A stretch of 7,262 nt of DNA from JAJNPS01 sp031430315 (GTDB lineage: Bacteria > Pseudomonadota > Alphaproteobacteria > Rhodobacterales > Rhodobacteraceae): the NCBI GenBank assembly GCA_031430315.1, contig JANPBI010000437.1, forward strand, positions 1-7,262, given 5' to 3'. Below the pieces are notes generated by a model. That model was not told the DNA's origin and did no database searches. It saw only the letters and a list, made by a program, of their open reading frames with translations. Shown piece after piece: positions 1 through 5,823 of this stretch (positions are counted from its first letter, which is position 1; each line of letters opens with the position of its first letter). The position numbers were made by a program, and so were the translations under genes.

Positions 1-68
1 GCGGCGCGATTGTCCAGCCGGATTTGCACGGCGCCGGGTTTGTCGATGCATATCAGGGCAACGCGCAT
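1..68 (-). CDS. YciI family protein, N-terminal fragment (cut by window edge)
   Basis: Only the first 22 codons are in the window. They read MRVALICIDKPGAVQIRLDN followed by R-A, the N-terminus I associate with YciI-like proteins of Rhodobacteraceae (small ferredoxin-like alpha/beta proteins of about 90-100 residues, generally of unknown function). The ATG lies 3 bp after the gpsA stop codon, and an AGGA ribosome-binding site (complement of 76-79) sits 7 nt upstream inside the end of gpsA. It is therefore the third gene of the tsaD-gpsA operon and probably translationally coupled. The conserved His/Asp positions of the family lie beyond the edge and cannot be checked. The family call rests on the N-terminal pattern and on gene order, and no reaction can be assigned. 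Confidence 0.72.
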   Translation of the reverse strand, partial: MRVALICIDKPGAVQIRLDNRA

Positions 69-71
69 GGT

Positions 72-1031
72 CTATTCCTGTTTCAGGGGGCGGGACAAAA
101 GCGACTGGATCGCCTCGGCAACGCTGAAGCCATTGTCGAAAAGGTCGACCAGAACCGTGGTGATCGGCATATCGATCCCCAGGGTCGCGGCAAGTTTGGC
201 TGCGGCACGCGCGGTGGCAATCCCTTCAACCGTGACGCCCACGTTGACACCCCCGCCTCGACCCAGGGCAAGGCCATAGGCAAAATTGCGCGATTGCGTT
301 GACGTGCAGGTCAGCACCAGATCACCGAAACCTGAAAGTCCCATTAGGGTTTCGGGCCGCGCACCTAGGCGCACCGCCAGTCGCTGCATTTCGGCGAACC
401 CACGCGTCATCAAGGCAGCGCGCGCGCTTTCGCCCATCCCTTCGCCGATGCAGGCTCCGCAGGCTATCGCGATGACATTCTTAAGCGCGCCACCAAGCTC
501 TGCACCGATGACATCCGTATTGCGGTAGATCCGCAACGACGGCACCGCAATCAACCGTTGCGCTGCCAGTCCCGCCGCATCGTCCGCCGAGGCAAGCGTC
601 AGTGCCGTGGACAATTGCCGCGCAATATCGGCGGCAAAGCTGGGACCGGTCAGCGCCATCCCAACAGCATTCGGGCAGGCTGCATGGATCACCGCTGTCG
701 GCCCCTGCAGCGTTGCGAGATCAATTCCCTTGCAACAGGCGATCAGCACGCGCCCGTCCAGAAAATCGGCTTGCTCCGCGACAAAAGTCCGCAAGGCCTG
801 CATCGGCATCGTCAATAGCAGGACATCGCAATCCGCAAGCTCGCGCAGGTCGGCGGTGACATACACGCCTGCCGGAACGTCCACCCCCGGCAGTCTTGGC
901 GATCGCCGGGTTTCGCCAAGGACGTGCATTGCAGCGGCATCACGTCCCCATAGCTTCGCAGCCCGACCATATTGACCGTGAACTACGGCCAAAGCGGTCC
1001 CAAAGGCCCCGGCCCCCACGATCCCGATCAT
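72..1031 (-). CDS. gpsA: NAD(P)H-dependent glycerol-3-phosphate dehydrogenase
   Basis: This cytosolic enzyme reduces dihydroxyacetone phosphate to sn-glycerol-3-phosphate, the backbone precursor of phospholipids. The 319-residue product is close to the usual family length. It opens with a Rossmann nucleotide-binding motif GAGAFG (residues 6-11). It then has LLTMPMQAL (72-80), the C-C-K-G-I segment with Lys101, LTGPSFA (127-133), and the catalytic block GAELGGALKNVIAIACG (176-192) with Lys184. Further on are GLSGFGDLVLTCTSTQSRN (231-249) and the C-terminal GVTVEG. The start is well fixed: its ATG overlaps the tsaD TGA (ATGA, 4 bp), and an AAGGGGG ribosome-binding site (complement of 1039-1045) lies 7 nt upstream. 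It is the middle gene of a compact minus-strand operon. All motifs expected by eye are present and no defect is seen. Confidence 0.97.
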   Translation of the reverse strand: MIGIVGAGAFGTALAVVHGQYGRAAKLWGRDAAAMHVLGETRRSPRLPGVDVPAGVYVTADLRELADCDVLLLTMPMQALRTFVAEQADFLDGRVLIACCKGIDLATLQGPTAVIHAACPNAVGMALTGPSFAADIARQLSTALTLASADDAAGLAAQRLIAVPSLRIYRNTDVIGAELGGALKNVIAIACGACIGEGMGESARAALMTRGFAEMQRLAVRLGARPETLMGLSGFGDLVLTCTSTQSRNFAYGLALGRGGGVNVGVTVEGIATARAAAKLAATLGIDMPITTVLVDLFDNGFSVAEAIQSLLSRPLKQE

Positions 1032-2119
1032 GCCTTTGCCCCCTTCTTGCCCGACCCGATCATCCCGGGTGCAGTCGCATCCAACGGCCAGCGCGGTCGC
1101 GCCAAAAGTTCATGCCCATCTTTTGCGCCGTCGCGGAAAAGTTCGATCCCCGCCCAAGCGATCATCGCCGCATTGTCGGTACATAGGGAAAGGGGTGGGG
1201 CCAGCATGGGAACACCGGATTGTTTCGAAACAGTCTCTAGCGCCGCCCGAATGGTCTGATTTGCGGCAACGCCGCCTGCAACCGCAAAGGCTGGCATCGT
1301 TGGCTTCAGGGATAGATACACGGCCAATGCGCGGCGCAACTTTTCGGCGAGTACGTCCGCCACTGCTTCCTGAAATCCCGCACAAAGATCGCGGCGGTCT
1401 TGCGCCCTTAGTCCACCCTGTGCTGCGACCATGGCATCCCGGGCGCGCAAGACCGCCGTCTTCAACCCCGAAAAGCTGAGGTCGCAACCTGGTCGATCCA
1501 ACAAGGGTCTGGGAAAGGAAAAACGGCGGCCATCACCGGCCAGCGCTTCGACCTCCACAGCCGGACCTCCGGGCTGGGGCAGCCCCAGAATCTTGGCTGT
1601 CTTGTCAAAGGCTTCGCCGGGTGCATCGTCTATGGTCCCCCCCAGTCGCTGGAACCGGTCCGGGCTGTGGGCAATCAGAAACTGACAATGTCCGCCCGAC
1701 ACCAGCAGCATCAGGTAAGGAAAGGGCTGGTCGTCCGTCAATCGGGGGGTCAAAGCATGTCCTGCAAGGTGGTTCACCCCGATCAAGGGCAAGCCCGTCG
1801 CCGCAGCAAGACCCTTGGCAAGCATCACCCCGGAAAGAACTCCGCCGATCAGACCTGGCCCAGCGGTCACCGCAATGCCGTCCAGCGCGCCTAGGTCGAC
1901 TTTGGAAAGCCGCAAGGCCTGCTCAACGCAATGGTCCAGACGTTCAGCATGCGCACGCGCCGCTATTTCCGGAACGACGCCGCCAAAGCGTGCGTGCAGG
2001 CTGGACTGCCCCTGGACGACCGAAGACAGAATTCGCGGAATCCCATTGGACTGCACGACCGCAGCCGCGCTGTCGTCACAACTGGATTCAATGCCAAGAA
2101 AGAGGATCGGCCGGGTCAT
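1028..2119 (-). CDS. tsaD: tRNA N6-adenosine threonylcarbamoyltransferase TsaD
   Basis: TsaD (Gcp/Kae1/YgjD, ASKHA fold) moves the threonylcarbamoyl group from threonylcarbamoyl-AMP to A37 of tRNAs reading ANN codons, working with TsaB and TsaE. The 363-residue product shows LGIESSCDDSAAA (8-20), VVPEIAARAH (48-57), the metal-binding HxxxH in NHLAGH (His117, His121), and LVSGGH (139-144). It also has GEAFDKTAKILGL (168-180), LSFSGLKTAV (214-223), AGGVAANQ (281-288) and CTDNAAM with Asp315. The frame stays open upstream to 2662, but that extension is antisense to hemD and unlike TsaD. The family N-terminus M-T-R-P-I-L-F-L-G begins at the ATG at 2119. No strong Shine-Dalgarno precedes it. It is the first gene of the leftward operon and overlaps gpsA by 4 bp. 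It diverges from hemD across 45 bp. Confidence 0.97.
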   Translation of the reverse strand: MTRPILFLGIESSCDDSAAAVVQSNGIPRILSSVVQGQSSLHARFGGVVPEIAARAHAERLDHCVEQALRLSKVDLGALDGIAVTAGPGLIGGVLSGVMLAKGLAAATGLPLIGVNHLAGHALTPRLTDDQPFPYLMLLVSGGHCQFLIAHSPDRFQRLGGTIDDAPGEAFDKTAKILGLPQPGGPAVEVEALAGDGRRFSFPRPLLDRPGCDLSFSGLKTAVLRARDAMVAAQGGLRAQDRRDLCAGFQEAVADVLAEKLRRALAVYLSLKPTMPAFAVAGGVAANQTIRAALETVSKQSGVPMLAPPLSLCTDNAAMIAWAGIELFRDGAKDGHELLARPRWPLDATAPGMIGSGKKGAKA

Positions 2120-2128
2120 GGTCTGCCG

Positions 2129-2157
2129 TTGCCAGGATGATCCAAGGCAGGTAACAC
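2129..2157 (+). promoter_or_regulatory. Candidate sigma70-type promoter for hemD
   Basis: TTGCCA (2129-2134), a 17-nt spacer, then TAACAC (2152-2157). The predicted transcription start falls at about 2163-2166, on or next to the hemD ATG at 2165, which would make the message leaderless or nearly so. The absence of a well-placed Shine-Dalgarno before that ATG fits this: the only purine-rich run, GGCAGG at 2146-2151, is 13 nt away. The -10 hexamer shares two bases with the candidate tsaD -10 on the opposite strand. Inferred from pattern only. Confidence 0.35.
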
Positions 2158-2176
2158 CGGATGCATGGTCATACAA
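2148..2176 (-). promoter_or_regulatory. Candidate sigma70-type promoter for the tsaD-gpsA-yciI operon
   Basis: On the minus strand, TTGTAT (2176-2171) is separated by exactly 17 nt from TACCTG (2153-2148). This would start transcription about 20-25 nt before the tsaD ATG. The -10 keeps the leading TA but lacks the final T, a feature reported for many Rhodobacter promoters. It overlaps the candidate hemD promoter on the other strand, and its -35 lies inside the first codons of hemD. Matches this weak are easily found by chance. The main support is that a divergent promoter must exist near here. Confidence 0.35.
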
Positions 2177-2908
2177 TCCCGTGCCCTGCCCGTGATCATG
2201 ACACGCCCCGCAGATCAAGGTCGGCGGTTCGTTGACCGGCTGGTCGAAGATGCCGGGGACCGGATCCGGCTGATCCACAGCCCCCTGCTTGTGCCGCAGT
2301 TTCTGTCGCCGACAGTGCCCGATCTGGATTTTACGGCGGTGATTTTCACCTCCCAAACGGCCGTGAAGGCCATGGCGCAACATGTTCTTCCTGACAATAT
2401 CCTGCCACGCCTCGCCTTTTGCGTCGGAGACCAGACAGCGAATGCGGCACGGGCCGCAGGGTTCGACGCCTTGTCCGCGCATGGGGATGCCGACCGTCTC
2501 GTTGGAGAAATCCAACGCAGCGGCATGCGTGGTCCATTCCTGCATTTGCGAGGGCATGACGTTCGCGGCGAGATCGCAGATAGGCTCAATACTGCGGGAA
2601 TAGAGACGTATGAGGCGGTGGTTTATATTCAAGAAGCACAGTCGCTCGCCCCCGCTGCGCAAGCGGTTTTTGCTGACGACGCGCCTGTCATCATCCCCCT
2701 CTTCTCGCCCAGGACAGCGCAGATTCTGGTGCGGCAGATGTCCAAAATCGTCGTCCGACCGCCGATTTTCACTGTATCGCTGAGCCGGGTAGTATCCGCA
2801 GAATGGCAGGGCCAGCCCCGCCAGCGTGACGATCTTGCCTCAATGCCTAATCAGGATGCCATGATAGCCGCCTTCCGAGACGCGCTGGTTGCCGCCGAGT
2901 CCGCTTGA
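2165..2908 (+). CDS. hemD: Uroporphyrinogen-III synthase (HEM4 domain)
   Basis: HemD closes and inverts ring D of hydroxymethylbilane to give uroporphyrinogen III, the common precursor of heme, siroheme, cobalamin and bacteriochlorophyll. The 247-residue product is normal in length for a single-domain HemD. Signatures in order are PVIMTRPADQ near residue 9, VIFTSQTAV (about 59-67), CVGDQTANAARAAGF (about 86-100), and FLHLRGHDVRGEIADRL followed by AGIETYEAVVY in the middle. After these come VIIPLFSPRTAQ and the late SLSRVVSAEW. HemD is poorly conserved in general, so the call rests on this order of motifs. The start at 2165 is the first ATG in frame. A second ATG at 2198 (M-T-R-P) is possible but would remove a strand normal for the family. 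hemC is not adjacent here. It diverges from tsaD and is followed after 71 bp by the mitofilin-like gene. Confidence 0.92.
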   Translation: MVIQSRALPVIMTRPADQGRRFVDRLVEDAGDRIRLIHSPLLVPQFLSPTVPDLDFTAVIFTSQTAVKAMAQHVLPDNILPRLAFCVGDQTANAARAAGFDALSAHGDADRLVGEIQRSGMRGPFLHLRGHDVRGEIADRLNTAGIETYEAVVYIQEAQSLAPAAQAVFADDAPVIIPLFSPRTAQILVRQMSKIVVRPPIFTVSLSRVVSAEWQGQPRQRDDLASMPNQDAMIAAFRDALVAAESA

Positions 2909-2934
2909 AGGGCGCGCCACCACAAGAGTAGGCT
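2905..2934 (+). promoter_or_regulatory. Candidate internal promoter before the mitofilin-like gene
   Basis: TTGAAG (2905-2910, containing the hemD stop codon), an 18-nt spacer, then TAGGCT (2929-2934). Transcription would start near 2941, about 40 nt before the downstream ATG. The spacer carries the palindrome GGCGCGCC (2911-2918). Although hemD and the next gene share a strand, the 71-bp gap leaves room for separate control. No hairpin with a T-run separates them, so read-through from hemD is also likely. Weak pattern evidence only. Confidence 0.28.
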
Positions 2935-2962
2935 AGCGCCATTCCGGGACAGGTTTTGTCTA

Positions 2963-2970
2963 AAGGGGGA
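2963..2970 (+). promoter_or_regulatory. Ribosome-binding site fixing the mitofilin-like start
   Basis: The run AAGGGGGA lies 9 nt upstream of the ATG at 2980. The frame is also open from a TTG at 2956, but that codon has no purine-rich run at the right distance, and starting there would place this run inside the gene. The site therefore argues for the ATG at 2980. Confidence 0.75.
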
Positions 2971-2979
2971 TTCGTATCC

Positions 2980-4164
2980 ATGGCTGATCGCAACCGCGCA
3001 AAAGACCCTCTGCCGCTAGATGCCGTGTCTGCCCCGGATGCCCTTGAAACGTTACTGGGTGAGCCTGTTGCCGAACCGCCGCCATTTGTGAGTGATGCGC
3101 CGACGCCGGCTGATCAGGTCCCCTCCCAGTCCTCCCCAATCTCTGCGGGATCATCCTCGTTCTTTCCCGCCTTGGGCGGCGGGGTGATTGCAGCGATCCT
3201 GGGATTTGGTCTTTCCCATTTCAACGTCTTGAACCTGCAACCACCCGCGCCAGACCTGACTGCGCTGACTGACCGCCTTTTAGCTGCTGAGACGTCCTTG
3301 ACGGCTGCCCAAGACAGCCTGTCGGCCATGCAGAAAAGGGCTCTAGCCCCGCTGAAACCCGATCCAGATCTGCAGAACCGTGTTGTGACGCTGGAGGCTG
3401 CGGCAGCCAATCCCCCGGATGTCCCAGGGTTGGGGGCGCTGACGTCTCGGATCGATGGACTTGAGGCAAGGCTAGCCGAAATTGCAGCCTTGCCGTCTGA
3501 CGGGACAGGAATCTCTGCGGCAGCTTTGTCCGCCCTCCAGGCCGACATCCGCGCACTCAAGGCCGCAGGCCCCAACACTTCTCAGGACCTGACCGCGATG
3601 GTTGACGATACGATCGCCCAAATCAACGCGGCTAAGGCCGAGGCCGAAGACATGGCGTCCAAAGCCGCCGCCGTGGCGCAAACGTCGCTGCAGTCCGCCG
3701 CCATTGCTCAACTGCGATCCGCATTGGACAGCGGCGGTGCCTTTTCAGGGGCTTTGGCATCGCTGGAGGGCATTGATGTCGCCCCGGCGCTTGCGACGCA
3801 TGCTGCAACGGGGCTGCCAACGCTTGATGCCCTTCAAGACAGCTTTCCTGATTCGGCCCGGTTGGCATTAGAGGCAGCCTTGCGCGCAAACATGGGGGAA
3901 AGTTGGACGTCCCGGGTCAGCACTTTCCTGCGCAGCCAAACCGGCGCGCGGTCCTTGACCCCGCGTGAAGGGAACGACCCCGACGCCATCCTGTCACGCG
4001 CCGAGGCAGCGCTGACGCAGGCCGATCTGGACACGACTCTGTCGGAAATTGCGACATTGCCACCCGAGGCCGTCCTGGCCATGGAAGACTGGACCACACT
4101 TGCAGATCGACGGCGGCAAGCCGAGATCGCCCTTGCCGATCTTGTCGCGACGATCGAACAATAG
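2980..4164 (+). CDS. Alphaproteobacterial mitofilin/Mic60-like inner-membrane protein (COG4223 type)
   Basis: The product is predicted to have 394 residues. It begins with a Pro/Ala-rich acidic cytoplasmic stretch (1-58), followed by one hydrophobic membrane segment with a glycine-rich start (about 61-83, containing FFPALGGGVIAAILGFGLSH). A long Ala/Leu/Asp heptad-like region predicted as coiled coil follows (about 92-240). It ends in a helical domain (about 245-394) with the segment R-E-G-N-D-P-D-A-I-L-S-R-A-E-A-A-L, which I recognise in the family's mitofilin-like C-terminus. Relatives of mitochondrial Mic60 in alphaproteobacteria shape or tether inner-membrane invaginations, and their genes often lie beside heme genes, as here between hemD and the HemY-like gene. 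The start is set by a ribosome-binding site 9 nt upstream. Only 9 bp separate it from the next gene, so the two are surely cotranscribed. Overall identity of such proteins is low, so family membership rests on architecture, the C-terminal motif and neighbours. The exact role here is inferred. Confidence 0.86.
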   Translation: MADRNRAKDPLPLDAVSAPDALETLLGEPVAEPPPFVSDAPTPADQVPSQSSPISAGSSSFFPALGGGVIAAILGFGLSHFNVLNLQPPAPDLTALTDRLLAAETSLTAAQDSLSAMQKRALAPLKPDPDLQNRVVTLEAAAANPPDVPGLGALTSRIDGLEARLAEIAALPSDGTGISAAALSALQADIRALKAAGPNTSQDLTAMVDDTIAQINAAKAEAEDMASKAAAVAQTSLQSAAIAQLRSALDSGGAFSGALASLEGIDVAPALATHAATGLPTLDALQDSFPDSARLALEAALRANMGESWTSRVSTFLRSQTGARSLTPREGNDPDAILSRAEAALTQADLDTTLSEIATLPPEAVLAMEDWTTLADRRRQAEIALADLVATIEQ

Positions 4165-4173
4165 GGGGCGCTG

Positions 4174-5616
4174 ATGATCTGGTCTTTGACGCGCGCTCTC
4201 TTGTTTCTTGCCGCCATTGTGTTGCTGGCTGTCGGCGCGGGAGCTTTACTCGACACAGGTGGCGGCATCCGGTTGGCGGCAGCCGGCTATGAGTTCACCC
4301 TTGGGCCGCTGCAGGCCGTCATCGTCGCTTTGGTGGCGTTGACGCTGTTATGGCTGTTATTAAAGGCAACTGGGTTTGTTGTTGCGGTCCTTCGGTTCCT
4401 CAACGGGGATGAAACGGCGATCTCGCGGTTCTTTGACCGCAACCGGGAGCGCAAGGGCTATGCGGCGCTGACAGACGGCATTCTTGCCTTGGCGTCTGGT
4501 GAAAACCGTCTGGCCTTGACCCGGGCGCAACAGGCAGACCGGTATCTGGACAAACCCGAGCTGACAACCTTGCTGGTGGCCCAGGCCGCGGAGGCAGCGG
4601 GCGACACGGTGCGGGCAGGCGCAGCCTACAAATCGCTGTTGGCTGATGACAAGACCCGGTTTGTGGCCATCCGCGGGTTAATCAAGCAAAAGCTGGCCGA
4701 AGGTGACACCGCGACGGCCCTGAAACTTGCCGAGAAGGCGTTCGAGATGAAGCCGCGCCACACCGAGACGCAGGACGTCTTGCTAAAGTTGCAGGCAGAA
4801 CACGCGGACTGGAAGGGCGCACGCACGACCCTGGGGGCCAAGCTCAAGGCGGGGGCCATGCCAAGGGATGTGTACCGGCGGCGCGATGCGATCCTTGCAC
4901 TCCAAGAGGCCAAAGTCATCTTTGCCGACGACGCCAGCGTCGCGGCGCGCGAGGCGGCGATCGAGGCGAACAGATTGTCGCCCGACCTGATCCCGGCGGC
5001 GGCGATGGCGGCGCGGGGGCTGGTGGCAAAGGGTGACAGGAAAGCTGCAACCAAGGTCTTGCGCAAGGCGTGGGAGGTACGGCCGCATCCAGACCTGGCC
5101 GCAGCATTTGCTGAGATCGAGCCAGAGGAAACAGCGGCAGCGCGGCTGAAACGGTTCCGCCCCCTCCTGAACAGCCAGCCGAACCACGAGGAAACGCGCC
5201 TGCTGCTAGCCGAACTGAACCTGGCCGCCGAGGATTTCCCTGCCGCTCGGCGCGCGCTGGGGGATCTGGTCGATACCCACCCGACAAGCCGGGTCCTGAC
5301 CATCATGGCGGCGATAACGCGGGGCGAGGGAGGTGATGACAGCCTGGTGCGCGGATGGCTGACACGGGCGTTAACGGCGCCTCGAGGGCCACAATGGTGC
5401 TGCGATAAATGCCAGGCCGTGCATTCTGAATGGCACCCGATCTGCGAGAACTGCGGCGGGTTCGACACTCTGTCCTGGCGTGAGCCAGCGCAGACATCGG
5501 GGCCCTCCGCGACCGGAACGGAACTGCTGCCGCTGATCGTGGGAGAGCCTAAACCCGCACCGGAGCCGGAGGAGGCCGAAGTGATCGATGTCGAGGCGAT
5601 CGTGCGGCGGGGTTGA
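4174..5616 (+). CDS. HemY N-terminal-type membrane TPR protein with C-terminal four-cysteine ribbon
   Basis: The 480-residue product opens with two membrane segments (about 5-26 and 43-65) separated by a short loop, the arrangement of the HemY_N domain. A tail of helical TPR-like repeats follows (about 95-400; for example 130-160, 163-192, 270-300 and 340-370). At the end, C-x2-C (Cys410, Cys413; Cys409 adjacent) and C-x2-C (Cys424, Cys427) sit in a Trp- and Gly-rich setting, W-C-C-D-K-C and E-N-C-G-G-F-D. This looks like a rubredoxin or zinc-ribbon knuckle. An acidic Pro/Glu-rich tail follows. The family is linked to tetrapyrrole biosynthesis by gene order and by its name in enterobacteria, but its biochemical role is unsettled. 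It is not the FAD-dependent protoporphyrinogen oxidase that is also called HemY. A GGGGG ribosome-binding site overlaps the upstream stop, 5 nt before the ATG. It is the last protein gene of the hemD-side group. Confidence 0.88.
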   Translation: MIWSLTRALLFLAAIVLLAVGAGALLDTGGGIRLAAAGYEFTLGPLQAVIVALVALTLLWLLLKATGFVVAVLRFLNGDETAISRFFDRNRERKGYAALTDGILALASGENRLALTRAQQADRYLDKPELTTLLVAQAAEAAGDTVRAGAAYKSLLADDKTRFVAIRGLIKQKLAEGDTATALKLAEKAFEMKPRHTETQDVLLKLQAEHADWKGARTTLGAKLKAGAMPRDVYRRRDAILALQEAKVIFADDASVAAREAAIEANRLSPDLIPAAAMAARGLVAKGDRKAATKVLRKAWEVRPHPDLAAAFAEIEPEETAAARLKRFRPLLNSQPNHEETRLLLAELNLAAEDFPAARRALGDLVDTHPTSRVLTIMAAITRGEGGDDSLVRGWLTRALTAPRGPQWCCDKCQAVHSEWHPICENCGGFDTLSWREPAQTSGPSATGTELLPLIVGEPKPAPEPEEAEVIDVEAIVRRG

Positions 5617-5641
5617 CTTGGATTTGGCCCCACCTTAGGAG
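5613..5641 (+). promoter_or_regulatory. Candidate promoter of the tRNA-Thr gene
   Basis: TTGACT (5613-5618) matches the -35 consensus at five of six bases. A 17-nt spacer leads to TAGGAG (5636-5641), with the leading TA of a -10 but no final T. The predicted start near 5648 leaves a leader of about 10 nt before the mature tRNA at 5658, normal for tRNA genes. The -35 contains the TGA stop codon of the HemY-like gene, so the tRNA would carry its own promoter just behind that gene. The alternative is processing from the upstream transcript. Confidence 0.5.
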
Positions 5642-5645
5642 GGGC
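5627..5645 (+). other. Short inverted repeat between the HemY-like gene and tRNA-Thr
   Basis: GCCCC (5627-5631) pairs with GGGGC (5641-5645), and CC/GG (5633-5634 with 5638-5639) extends the stem across an A-A mismatch, leaving a very small loop. No T-run follows, so it is a poor intrinsic terminator. It could slow polymerase or mark an RNA-processing point before the tRNA. It also covers the proposed -10 of the tRNA promoter, so it may be incidental. Confidence 0.3.
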
Positions 5646-5657
5646 GCACCAGAAAGT

Positions 5658-5733
5658 GCCGCTGTAGCTCAGCTGGTAGAGCACGTCATTCGTAATGATG
5701 GGGTCGGGAGTTCGAGTCTCTTCAGCGGCACCA
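5658..5733 (+). tRNA. tRNA-Thr, anticodon CGT (reads ACG)
   Basis: A complete 76-nt cloverleaf can be drawn, with CCA encoded. The acceptor GCCGCTG (5658-5664) pairs with CAGCGGC (5723-5729), with discriminator A5730 and CCA at 5731-5733. The D stem GCTC/GAGC encloses AGCTGGTA. The anticodon stem CGTCA/TGATG (one G-T pair) encloses the loop TTCGTAA, with anticodon CGT at 5691-5693. The variable loop is GGGTC. The T stem GGGAG/CTCTT has two G-T pairs and the loop TTCGAGT. U36 and A37 (5694) are the context for the t6A modification made by the TsaD pathway, whose tsaD gene is also in this window. A strong terminator follows 20 bp downstream. Confidence 0.97.
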
Positions 5734-5753
5734 CTTTCTGACCCTGCCTTGAG

Positions 5754-5778
5754 GCGTCCCGAGTCGGGACGCTTTTTT
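5754..5778 (+). terminator. Intrinsic terminator of the tRNA-Thr transcript
   Basis: A perfect 7-bp GC-rich stem GCGTCCC (5754-5760) / GGGACGC (5766-5772), with loop GAGTC, is followed directly by six T residues (5773-5778). The T-run is on the plus strand only, so it ends transcription of the tRNA and any read-through from the HemY-like gene. It is not a T-tailed terminator for the converging minus-strand gene, although the hairpin itself could slow polymerase from that side. Confidence 0.9.
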
Positions 5779-5823
5779 GTTTGTGGGATTTCAAAGAGTT
5801 GGGGTGGTGAAATTAGGGAAGTG

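Noticed and set aside
2120..2662. Open extension of the tsaD frame upstream to 2662, giving a 544-residue protein
   Set aside because: The extra 181 residues are antisense to hemD, show no family character, and end where the conserved TsaD N-terminus begins at 2119.
2911..2937. GGCGCGCC palindrome and possible GGCGC...GCGCC hairpin after hemD
   Set aside because: The long hairpin would have a loop of about 20 nt and no T-run. Short GC palindromes are expected in GC-rich DNA.
2956..2979. TTG start adding eight residues to the mitofilin-like protein
   Set aside because: The good ribosome-binding site at 2963-2970 would be inside the gene and is correctly spaced for the ATG at 2980.
4626..5684. 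A 352-codon open frame on the minus strand
   Set aside because: It lies antisense to the HemY-like gene and tRNA-Thr, is rich in Ser/Arg/Ala as expected of a reverse-frame shadow in GC-rich DNA, and matches no family I know.
5788..5813. Inverted repeat ATTTCA / TGAAAT between the tRNA terminator and the ISP stop codon
   Set aside because: The stem is only 6 bp and AT-rich, the loop is 14 nt, and no T-run follows on the minus strand. Not convincing as a terminator.
5734..5823. Search for a second att-like copy of the tRNA 3' end or a small gene in this gap
   Set aside because: Apart from the terminator I find no repeat of the tRNA end and no supported reading frame.
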